This document shows, one piece after another, positions 8,816-15,471 of a DNA stretch of 64,000 nt. Origin of the DNA: 3-1-20CM-4-69-9 sp963833655 (GTDB taxonomy: Bacteria; Actinomycetota; Thermoleophilia; Gaiellales; Gaiellaceae); the NCBI GenBank assembly GCA_963833655.1, contig CAWHYL010000007.1:62001-126000 (forward strand), written 5' to 3'. The notes beneath the pieces were generated by a model, which was not told the DNA's origin, did not search any database, and was given only the letters and a program-made list of their open reading frames with translations. The first letter of the stretch is position 1. Each line of letters opens with the position of its first letter. Position numbers and translations under genes: made by a program.

Positions 8816-9373
8816 ATGTCGGAGATGAAGGAACGGATGCTCCGGGGGGAGCTCTACCGGGCCGAAGATCCGGAGCTCGTCGCCGGCCGAGCGCGGGCGC
8901 GGGCGCTGCTCGACAGCTTCAACAGCACGCGCCACATGGAGGCCGGGGAGCGAGACCGGCTGCTGCGAGAGCTCCTCGGTGCGGTGGGGGAAGGCGTCGT
9001 CGTCATGCCGACGTTTCGGTGCGACTACGGCAGTCACATCTCGGTCGGCAGCGGGACCTTCGTGAACTACGACTGCGTGATGCTCGACGTCGCCCCGATC
9101 CGCATCGGGGCGGCTTGTCAGATCGCGACGCGAGTCCAGCTGCTCGCCGCGACGCATCCGGTCGACCCGGAACCGAGGCGCGCGGGCTGGGAGTCCGGCC
9201 TGCCGATCACGCTCGGCGACAACGTCTGGCTCGGCGGCGGCGTCATCGTCTGCCCCGGTGTGACGATCGGCGACGACACCGTCGTCGGCGCGGGCGCGGT
9301 CGTCACCCGCGACCTGCCGGCCGGAGTGGTCGCCGTCGGCGTGCCCGCCGTCGTCCAACGCGAAATCGCCTGA
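8816..9373 (+). CDS. Sugar O-acetyltransferase, maltose/galactoside acetyltransferase type
   Basis: 185-aa left-handed beta-helix acetyltransferase. The N-terminus MSEMKERMLRGELYRAEDPEL is the Mac domain that precedes the hexapeptide repeats in maltose O-acetyltransferases. The helix core contains FRCDYGSHISVGSGTFVNYDC, the catalytic His region LLAATHPVDP (His about residue 115), and the closing coils LGDNVWLGGGVIVCPGVTIGDDTVVGAGAVV. Length and order match the Maa/NodL family, which uses acetyl-CoA to acetylate a sugar hydroxyl; acceptor unknown. It is divergent from the preceding hypothetical gene. Confidence 0.9.
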   Translation: MSEMKERMLRGELYRAEDPELVAGRARARALLDSFNSTRHMEAGERDRLLRELLGAVGEGVVVMPTFRCDYGSHISVGSGTFVNYDCVMLDVAPIRIGAACQIATRVQLLAATHPVDPEPRRAGWESGLPITLGDNVWLGGGVIVCPGVTIGDDTVVGAGAVVTRDLPAGVVAVGVPAVVQREIA

Positions 9374-9431
9374 CGGGCCCGCCCGGTGACCGGGACTAAC
9401 GGGCCGAGATCTGGAGACAACTCGCGGGCGC

Positions 9432-9674
9432 ATGGACAACCTGGCACGAATCCGCGAGACGCTCGCCACCCTCAAACGGGTACACCCGCGGAGCAATCCG
9501 AGCGCCGACGACATCGTCCGGCTGCATGAGCTCCACGCCAAACACGAGGCAGACGCGGGACGAGACGATCGAGCGGCCGCTGCGAGAGAGAGGGCGAGGC
9601 GCGCGCGGGCGCGCGGAGCCGCGCCGGCCGTTCGTGAAGAGAGGCGAGAGGGCCCTTTCGGGCCCTCTCGATGA
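9432..9674 (+). CDS. Possible small basic protein
   Basis: 80-aa candidate with no recognised domain: MDNLARIRETLATLKRVHPR, then a helix containing DDIVRLHELHAKHEAD and an Arg/Ala-rich tail. Codon third positions are mostly G or C in the first 60 codons, like real genes here, but there is no good ribosome site. Its last codons run through the hairpin at 9645-9670, which is unusual for a gene end. It may be real but shorter, or not translated. Confidence 0.4.
   Translation: MDNLARIRETLATLKRVHPRSNPSADDIVRLHELHAKHEADAGRDDRAAAARERARRARARGAAPAVREERREGPFGPSR
9645..9670. terminator. Hairpin, terminator-like
   Basis: 11-bp perfect stem CGAGAGGGCCC/GGGCCCTCTCG with a TTTC loop, 270 bp after the acetyltransferase. 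It has no U-tract. The 243 bp from here to the MFS fragment (about 9675-9917) contain no gene I can support on either strand. Confidence 0.55.
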
Positions 9675-9917
9675 CCTTCGGAGAGTCAGTTTCGCTTTCG
9701 TCCACTTCAGCCGGCGGCGTTCGGTGGGTTCTTCCTGCTGCCTACCTCGCCGAAGCTTCTTCCTACTCGCGGTCTGTGCTCTGAGCACTCCGAATCTTGC
9801 CGCGCGGTGTCGGGGCGCACATCCGTAGCCACGCTGACGCGCGTCGGTAGTTTTCCGCACTCGCGGCGTGGTCGTCGGGGCCCGTTGTATGCGGCGCGCG
9901 CTCCCGCTCCTCGGCAT

Positions 9918-10301
9918 CTATCCATGGGTGCAACGGACAACCAGCCGCCGCTTCGCTGCGCCGGGCGGTGCAGTGAGACCGCCGTGCATCCACGTGACCG
10001 GGAGCAGGATCGAGAACAAGGTGAAGACCGCGAAGCCGAGGTTGAACATCCGCACGCGGCCGTAGATGTCCCCGAGGCGCCCGAGACTGACCAGCAGCAC
10101 CGCCATCACGACGAGGAAACCCAGGATCAGCCAGAGGAGGTAACTCGTGTTGCCCGGCGCGAGCGGGTCGATCCCGATTCCGCGGAAGATGTCCGGCAGC
10201 GCGATCAGGAGGATCGACGAGTTGAGGGTCGCGAGCAGCATGCCGAGCGTCGTATTCGACAACGCCACCCACTTGTAGTCGAGCCTCGGCGGCGGCTTCA
10301 T
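9918..10301 (-). pseudogene. 3'-truncated MFS drug transporter, N-terminal fragment
   Basis: The frame encodes the start of an EmrB/QacA-type efflux pump: NTTLGMLLATLNSSILLIALPDIFRG (TM1), an LWLILGFLVVMAVLLVSLGRLGDIYGRVR block holding TM2 and the motif-A loop GRLGDIYGR, and TM3 FNLGFAVFTLFSILLPV. It then departs from the family after TWMHGG into 18 unrelated residues and a stop. A complete member has about 450-550 aa and 12-14 helices; only about 105 residues remain. Its ATG overlaps the stop of the MarR gene by 4 bp, the usual regulator-pump arrangement. No further MFS sequence appears in any frame downstream, so this looks like a large 3' deletion. Confidence 0.75.
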
Positions 10302-10765
10302 GCAGCCTCGCGCGCGCCGCCGATCTGCTCGATCAGCCGGTCGAGAATGTCGACTGCAGCGGCCAGCGTCTCGACTTCCTCGTCGTCGAGGCTCGCCATC
10401 TCCTCGTGGAGGAGGGCGCGGTACTCCGCACGCACGCCTTCGAGCGCCGCCTGGCCGGCAGCTGTGACGGCGACGAGGACGGCACGGGCGTCGCGCTCGT
10501 CCGGCCGCCGCGCGACCCAGCCGCGCCGCTCGAGACGATTGACCAGCTGCGTCACCGCCGGCTGCGTTATCCCCTCCATCGCGGCCAGCTCGGTGATTCG
10601 CCGCGGTCGCGTCGAGAGGGCTGCGAGCAACCCCACCTCGGTGCGGGAGAGCCCGGTCTTCGTCCGCGCGAAGAAGATCCGCGTCAGGTCCGAAGCTCGC
10701 TGCGGAAGCGCCGCCGCGAGCTCGTCCAGCTGCCGAGAGCGTCTCCTCGCCGTCCGTGTATCCAT
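10298..10765 (-). CDS. MarR family transcriptional regulator
   Basis: 155-aa winged-helix regulator. The DNA-binding part runs TEVGLLAALSTRPRRITELAAMEGITQPAVTQLVNRLERRGWVARRP, with the wing DERDARAVLVAVTAAG, followed by a C-terminal dimerisation helix region. MarR proteins usually repress an adjacent pump and are released by a phenolic ligand. Here the co-transcribed pump is truncated, so the regulator may be an orphan or may act on the upstream methyltransferase gene and itself. An inverted repeat overlaps its start codon and is a plausible autoregulatory operator. Confidence 0.9.
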   Translation of the reverse strand: MDTRTARRRSRQLDELAAALPQRASDLTRIFFARTKTGLSRTEVGLLAALSTRPRRITELAAMEGITQPAVTQLVNRLERRGWVARRPDERDARAVLVAVTAAGQAALEGVRAEYRALLHEEMASLDDEEVETLAAAVDILDRLIEQIGGAREAA

Positions 10766-10793
10766 AACGCGCTTATATTAGCAGCGTATGGAT
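10760..10793. promoter_or_regulatory. Candidate MarR operator overlapping the marR start
   Basis: Inverted repeat ATCCATAACGC / GCGTATGGAT (one-base insertion in one arm) with a 13-nt AT-rich centre, in a 28-bp gap that is otherwise unusually AT-rich for this genome. On the minus strand the centre reads GCTAATATAAGC and could hold a -10 element, implying an almost leaderless marR transcript. Confidence 0.5.
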
Positions 10794-11381
10794 TTACCAG
10801 ATGCCGGGGAGGAGCCGCCGGCGTCCTGCCGCATAGCGGCGGTAGTCGTCGCCCAGCGACGTCAGCAGGGCTCGCTCCTCGGAGCGGATGCGCACGACGA
10901 GGCCTGCCGTGGGGACGACCGCGAGCACGATCAGCGACCCCCAGTTCCCGAGTGCGAGCCCGAACCCGGCGAAGAAGAGGATCAGCCCGGTGTAGGACGG
11001 ATGCCGAACCCACCGGTAGGGCCCCCGGTCGACGACTGTCTGATCAGGGGCCACGCGCACGTCGATCGTGAAGAAGCGACCGAGCGTCAGGATCGACCAT
11101 TGCCTGATGACGATGCCCGCCACCATCAGGACGATTCCGAGGAAGAACAACGGCCAGGCGGCGGCCCCGATCGAGCCGCCGCCCCATTTCGCCAGCTCGA
11201 TCGCTGCCACCGTCCCGCCCAACGCGGACGCGCTGACGACCGCGAGGGTCCACCGCTCCGTCGGGCTCCCTCGCCGGTTGCGGCGGCTCCGAAAGCGCGT
11301 CGCATACTCGCCGAGCGCGAAGACACCGAAAAGAGCCCAGAAGACGGCGTTCGCGCCGGGGTGCTGGTACGGGGGCGTCAC
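10794..11381 (-). CDS. Isoprenylcysteine carboxyl methyltransferase (ICMT) family membrane protein
   Basis: 195-aa integral membrane methyltransferase. About five hydrophobic segments precede the family core VDRGPYRWVRHPSYTGLILFFAGFGLALGNW, which holds the SAM-binding RHPxYxG signature. The C-terminal RIRSEERALLTSLGDDYRRYAAG contains the conserved E-E-x-L and Y-x-x-Y catalytic region. Bacterial members methylate small thiols, isoprenoids or lipids; the substrate is unknown. It lies 28 bp upstream of marR in the same direction and may be the first gene of that operon. Confidence 0.85.
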   Translation of the reverse strand: MTPPYQHPGANAVFWALFGVFALGEYATRFRSRRNRRGSPTERWTLAVVSASALGGTVAAIELAKWGGGSIGAAAWPLFFLGIVLMVAGIVIRQWSILTLGRFFTIDVRVAPDQTVVDRGPYRWVRHPSYTGLILFFAGFGLALGNWGSLIVLAVVPTAGLVVRIRSEERALLTSLGDDYRRYAAGRRRLLPGIW

Positions 11382-11494
11382 GTTCCGAGGAGCGCACCTT
11401 TGTGCAGAACTGCCACCAAGTCGTCACCACCCCGTCCTCGCCGGACCGGTAATGATCCGCAGGTCACAGCCCGAGGAAAGGGGAGAGGGACTTG

Positions 11495-13813
11495 ATGAAG
11501 CATCTTCTCGGTCGGCGCGGCTTCATGGTGCTCGGCCTACTCGCATCGCTCACTGCCGTCGCTGCCATATCGGCGACTGCCAATGCCGGCTCGGCGGCCA
11601 CTCGCGCCGAAAGCGCACCGGCGGCGACGTCATGCAATCTCGGCAACGGCATCTCGCACGTGATCAACATCGTCTTCGACAACGTGCATTTCGCGCGAGA
11701 CAATCCGAACGTCCCGTCGGACCTCGAGCAGATGCCGCACCTGCTGAACTTCCTGAGGAACAACGGGACTGTTTTCTCGAACTCGCACACGCCGCTGATC
11801 GCGCACACCGCGGACGACAGCCTCACCATCTACAGCGGCCTGTACGGCGACCGTCACGGCCAGGGGTTGTCGAACTCGTACAAGACCTACAACCCTGACG
11901 GCTCGACGGACCCCGCGACGTCGTTCACCTACTGGACGTCGCCGATCATCGACACGAAGACGAACCCGCCGTTCGCGAACCCGATCGACACGGCGCCGTC
12001 GATGGTGTACGGGGGCACGAGGGACAAGGTGACGCCTGCGCCGTGGGTGCCCTTCACGCGCGCCGGTTGCACGGTCGGAGACTTCTCGACCGCGAACATG
12101 GTGCTCGAGAACGCAGCCGTCGACGTGCCGACCGTGTTCGGCGCGAGCTCGCCGGAGGCGGTCGAGACAGCGGCGAACCCCGACCCGTTCAAGGACGTCC
12201 AGGTCGCGAAGTACGTCGGCGAGGCGGTGCACTGCGCCCAGGGCGCGACGATCTGCTCGTCCTCGTCGAGGCCGGTGGCCGATCTGCTGCCTGACGAGCC
12301 CGGCGGCTACAGCGGCTATCAGGCGCTGTTCGGCGCGCAGTACACGGCGCCCGCCGTCGGCGGCGGCCCGAACCAGTTCCACAACGGGTTCCGCGTGACG
12401 GACGCCAACGGAAACCTCGTCGACCTCGACGGCAACACGCTGCGCGAGCCGTTCACCGGAACGCCGGGGTTCCCCGGGTTCAACCCGACGGCGACCCAGT
12501 CGCTCGCCGTCCTCGCCGACATGCAGGAGGCGGGAATTCCGGTCACCTACGGCTACATCTCCGACCTGCACGAGAAGAAGTCGGATACGAGGGTCGGCTG
12601 CACCACGACCGCGAACGCCGCGACCACGGGCCGCCCGGTCGGCCCCGGCGACTCGTGCTATGTCGCGAACGCGCAGCATTACGACGCCGCGTTCCAGAAG
12701 TTCTTCGACCGGCTCGCGGCCGACGGGATCACGCCGGCGAACACCCTGTTCGTGATCAGCGCCGAGGAGAACGACCAGTTCGCCGGAGCGAACGTCGGCC
12801 GCGCGAACGTCCCGTCCCCGGCGGGGTGCGACGGCGTCACGACTCCGTGCGACTACCCGGCGGGCAAGATCGGCGAGCTGCAGGCGAACATCAAGGGCCT
12901 GCTCGCCGGCACGGCTTCGGCATCGACGCCGTTCGACATCGAGCCGCAGGGTGCGTCGATCTACGTGCACGGCCAGCCGGCCGCGAACGACCCGACCGTC
13001 CGCCAGCTCGAGCGCGATACGGCGGCGATGACCGGCAACGACCCGTACAGCGGCGTCAACAGCGAGAAGATCACGAAGTACCAGGCGGGCGCGGTCGAGC
13101 AGCGCGTGCTGCACATCCAGACGTCGGACCCACTCCGGACGCCGACGTACACGTTGTTCCCCAAGGGGGACTACTTCTTCTCGACGTCAGGGCCGAACGT
13201 CAGCGTCAACACGAGCTTCGCCTACGACCACGGCTACTACAGCCCGAACATCGACATCACCTGGGTCGGCATGGCCGGGCCCGGCGTCGCCGTCCGCGGC
13301 GTCGACGGCCCACAACCCGCCGGCGGGAACCAGGCGCACGACCCGGAGGCGAACAACACGGTGCCCGAGGCCAGCAAGGTCGGGACGTGGGTCGAGGAGA
13401 CGGACATCCGGCCGACGATGCTGTACCTGATGGGCCTGAAGGACGACTACCTCTCGGACGGCCACGTCATCACACAGGCGCTCAAGTCCGTGCCCGCGGC
13501 TCTCGCGGCGACGGCTGATCTGGCGCGGGGCTACGACCAGATCAACTCGAGCGTCGGGCAGTTCGCGACCGACACGCTGATCGCTGACTCGAACGCGCTG
13601 GCGTCCGGATCCGCTTCGGACGACTCGGCCTACGCGACCGAGCAGGAGACGCTGCAGCAACTGGCCGCCGACCGCGACACTGCGGCGGCGAAGATCAAGC
13701 AGACGCTGACGGACGCCGCAGCGGGCAAGACCCCGAACCACGGCGAGATCCAGAGCGGGCTGTCACACGTGACCGAGCTGCTACGTCGAGCCGCAAAGCT
13801 CGCGGGGAGCTAG
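11495..13813 (+). CDS. Secreted alkaline-phosphatase-superfamily protein
   Basis: 772-aa exported protein. Residues 1-35 are a signal peptide (KHLLGRRGFMVLGLLASLTAVAA). Features of the alkaline phosphatase/phosphoesterase fold include HVINIVFDNVHFARDNPN near the N-terminus, SNSHTPLIAHTADDSLTIYSGLYGDRHG (possible nucleophile region), FVISAEENDQF, and DIRPTMLYLMGLKDDYLSDGHVI near the C-terminus, the usual closing motif of this superfamily. The last 110 residues form a helical, Ala-rich tail. Several Cys residues suggest disulfides outside the cell. The ATG is chosen over a TTG one codon earlier because it is better spaced from GGGAGAGGGA. Monocistronic, followed by a strong hairpin. Likely releases phosphate from an extracellular ester; substrate unknown. 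Confidence 0.8.
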   Translation: MKHLLGRRGFMVLGLLASLTAVAAISATANAGSAATRAESAPAATSCNLGNGISHVINIVFDNVHFARDNPNVPSDLEQMPHLLNFLRNNGTVFSNSHTPLIAHTADDSLTIYSGLYGDRHGQGLSNSYKTYNPDGSTDPATSFTYWTSPIIDTKTNPPFANPIDTAPSMVYGGTRDKVTPAPWVPFTRAGCTVGDFSTANMVLENAAVDVPTVFGASSPEAVETAANPDPFKDVQVAKYVGEAVHCAQGATICSSSSRPVADLLPDEPGGYSGYQALFGAQYTAPAVGGGPNQFHNGFRVTDANGNLVDLDGNTLREPFTGTPGFPGFNPTATQSLAVLADMQEAGIPVTYGYISDLHEKKSDTRVGCTTTANAATTGRPVGPGDSCYVANAQHYDAAFQKFFDRLAADGITPANTLFVISAEENDQFAGANVGRANVPSPAGCDGVTTPCDYPAGKIGELQANIKGLLAGTASASTPFDIEPQGASIYVHGQPAANDPTVRQLERDTAAMTGNDPYSGVNSEKITKYQAGAVEQRVLHIQTSDPLRTPTYTLFPKGDYFFSTSGPNVSVNTSFAYDHGYYSPNIDITWVGMAGPGVAVRGVDGPQPAGGNQAHDPEANNTVPEASKVGTWVEETDIRPTMLYLMGLKDDYLSDGHVITQALKSVPAALAATADLARGYDQINSSVGQFATDTLIADSNALASGSASDDSAYATEQETLQQLAADRDTAAAKIKQTLTDAAAGKTPNHGEIQSGLSHVTELLRRAAKLAGS

Positions 13814-13820
13814 CGGCGAC

Positions 13821-13866
13821 GCACCGCGGCCGGGGGCGGGCTTCCCCGCCCCCGGCCGGTGCGGTT
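13821..13866. terminator. Terminator hairpin after the phosphatase-like gene
   Basis: 13-bp GC-only stem GGCCGGGGGCGGG/CCCGCCCCCGGCC with a CTTC loop, extended by a looser outer stem (GCACCGC with GGTGCGG). It separates two convergent coding units. Confidence 0.75.
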
Positions 13867-13875
13867 GCGCTCGGC

Positions 13876-14610
13876 TCAAGCGTGTCCTACCGTGCGCTGC
13901 CGGCGGTTGCGGAGTGCGGCGCGCAAGATCGTGAACAGCATCGGCTCGCGCTCCGAGTACGGACCAACCGAGCTCAGGAACGGAAAGTCACTCGGCGCGA
14001 TGTCGATGCGCGCGAGCGGCCGGACGGACTCCTCCGAAACCCACTGCGCGGTATCGAGCACATCGAGAAGCGGTGGCTGCGACCGGAACGGCGCGCGCGG
14101 CAGCACGTATAGAGACCCCGCGCCAAAGCGCTTGTCCGGATCGATGGGCGGCAAGAGCGAGAAGTCGTACCAGCGTGGATACACGGCCGATCCGGCGACA
14201 CCCATCGACCCGTTGCGCGTGCCGAACGGCGGATCGCGGCGAAGGATCGCGAAAGAGATTCCCCACACGGGGTCGTTGCTCGCATACACCGCCTGCTGGT
14301 TGCCGAACTCCGTCGCGTCGCTGGACAGGCGAATCGGCTCCAGCGTCGCGATGTCGCTGCGCGCCGACCCGTGAAAGAGGACCGGCCTGCGCTCGGTAAG
14401 CCAGCGCAGGAACTCGACCCTCGGCAGGGGCGCCTCGTCGATCGCCGCCCCGTCGCCGTGCTCGAGTCGAGCAGCGATCCGCTACAGCACCTCGTCCGTG
14501 TCCCGCTCGACCGCGACGGGCTCCAGCGAACGGAGCCCGGAGCTGCGAAGGAGAGGCGAGCGAGGCCGGCGCGACGCGGCTGCGCCGCACCGGCCTCGAC
14601 GTGCCGGACG
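13876..14610 (-). pseudogene. Disrupted gene with LFHGS motif (ADP-ribosyltransferase/RES-like pattern, unassigned)
   Basis: About 200 codons of convincing coding sequence, including LTERRPVLFHGSARSDIATL, EFGNQQAVYASNDPVWGISF and a C-terminus rich in aromatic and Pro residues. No ATG, GTG or TTG lies upstream of the conserved part: going 5' the frame meets a TAG (14482-14484) inside what reads like one continuous helix, VERDTDEVL-stop-RIAARLEHGD. Further upstream the coding look moves to another frame. The first usable start, a GTG at 14289, would delete the HGS block. I infer a nonsense codon plus a frameshift. The HGS/YAS-D pattern recalls toxins and transferases that bind NAD, but I cannot name the family. 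Confidence 0.5.
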
Positions 14611-14751
14611 TCAACGCCGCCGTCGCGGATTGCGGTCAGTCCCTCGCGCGCGCCAGGCGAGCCGGCGCTTCGCGACTCCCGCGTGAACCATCAGCATCGC
14701 GGCGCTCATTGTGACGAGAGCGGCCACCAGTGTCGAAGCGATCGTCTGCAC
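14611..14751 (-). CDS. Small single-span membrane protein, 46 aa
   Basis: Short gene: GTG start, strong ribosome site (GGGAGGGTCGGAG directly upstream), 13 bp after the HdeD stop. The product begins with a 20-residue hydrophobic helix (TIASTLVAALVTMSAAMLMV), then HAGVAKRRLAWRARG and an Arg-rich tail. I recall similar tiny proteins with a membrane helix and H-A-G-x-x-K-R-x-L pattern in related actinobacteria, but no function. Coupling to HdeD suggests an envelope role. Confidence 0.65.
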   Translation of the reverse strand: MQTIASTLVAALVTMSAAMLMVHAGVAKRRLAWRARGTDRNPRRRR

Positions 14752-14764
14752 CTCCGACCCTCCC

Positions 14765-15382
14765 TCAGCCCTGCGTTACGGGCCGCGCGCTCGCGCGCGG
14801 CTCGACGCGACTCCGCACGTCGACGGCGACGCGCCTGAGCTCGATTGCGAACGCGATCTGCATGATCCCGGCCACGAGCGCAAACGCAGCGATCAGTGCG
14901 AGCAGCGCCACTGCGCCCGCGCCTGGATGCGCGAACATGATCACGCCGAAGGCGATCGAGAGCAGCCCGCCGAGCACGACCAGCAATACCCGCCCGCCCC
15001 TCAGCGGCAGCGCGAACGCGAGCGACAGCTCGAAGATGCCGAGCGCGATCGCCCATGCGCCGATGGCGTAGAGCAGGCCCAGCGCCGACAGGTCGGGCCA
15101 CACGAAGACGACGACTCCGACCGCGACACCGAGCAGGCCGTCGATCACGAGCCAGGCTCGCCGGCTGCCCTCGACCGGGAGCCTGAACGCTGCGACGATC
15201 GTCGACAGGCCCGAGACGAGCGCGAACGCGCCGAACAGCGCGAGCAATGCCGTGAGCCCGATGTTCGGCCACACGAGGATGACGACGGCGAACAGGATCG
15301 CCAGGACGCCGCGGACTGCGGCGGCTTTCCAGATGTTGGCGAGCGCCCGCTCGCCGTCCTGCAGTTCTGCCCCGAGGTTCAT
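14765..15382 (-). CDS. HdeD family (DUF308) membrane protein
   Basis: 205-aa protein with six membrane helices arranged as three repeated hairpins, each with the DUF308 pattern of a helix ending V-W-P (VVILVWPNIGLTALL, VVVFVWPDLSALGLL, GVIMFAHPGAGAVALL). HdeD in enteric bacteria is linked to acid resistance; roles elsewhere are unclear. The ATG follows a good AAAGGAGC ribosome site. Its upstream region contains the phased TGCCA repeats also found before the DUF1269 gene, and the first gene upstream encodes a SARP-type regulator, so co-regulation is likely (inference). It probably forms an operon with the 46-residue protein. Confidence 0.88.
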   Translation of the reverse strand: MNLGAELQDGERALANIWKAAAVRGVLAILFAVVILVWPNIGLTALLALFGAFALVSGLSTIVAAFRLPVEGSRRAWLVIDGLLGVAVGVVVFVWPDLSALGLLYAIGAWAIALGIFELSLAFALPLRGGRVLLVVLGGLLSIAFGVIMFAHPGAGAVALLALIAAFALVAGIMQIAFAIELRRVAVDVRSRVEPRASARPVTQG

Positions 15383-15430
15383 GTTCCTGCTCCTTTCAGT
15401 TGAACGACGAGACAGAGGGTCTCCGGTGCC

Positions 15431-15469
15431 GGTGCCAACGCTCTGCCAGCTGTGCTCGCGGCGCTGCCA
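15431..15469. promoter_or_regulatory. Phased TGCCA direct repeats upstream of hdeD (candidate SARP site)
   Basis: Three heptamers ending TGCCA begin at 15431, 15442 and 15463, spacing 11 and 21 bp. The element reads GGTGCCAACGCTCTGCCAGC then TGTGCTCGCGGCGCTGCCA. It lies 49-87 bp upstream of the HdeD start in the same orientation and spacing as a near-identical element upstream of the DUF1269 gene. SARP/AfsR-type activators are known to bind heptamers repeated every 11 or 22 bp. Confidence 0.6.
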
Positions 15470-15471
15470 GC

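Noticed and set aside
11630..13114. 494-aa minus-strand frame opposite the phosphatase-like gene
   Set aside because: Shadow frame with no recognisable motif; the plus-strand gene has signal peptide, ribosome site and terminator.
14482..14484. Amber codon read as pyrrolysine
   Set aside because: No methyltransferase context or PylS-type gene seen, the gene lacks a start codon, and a further frameshift is likely; pseudogene fits better.
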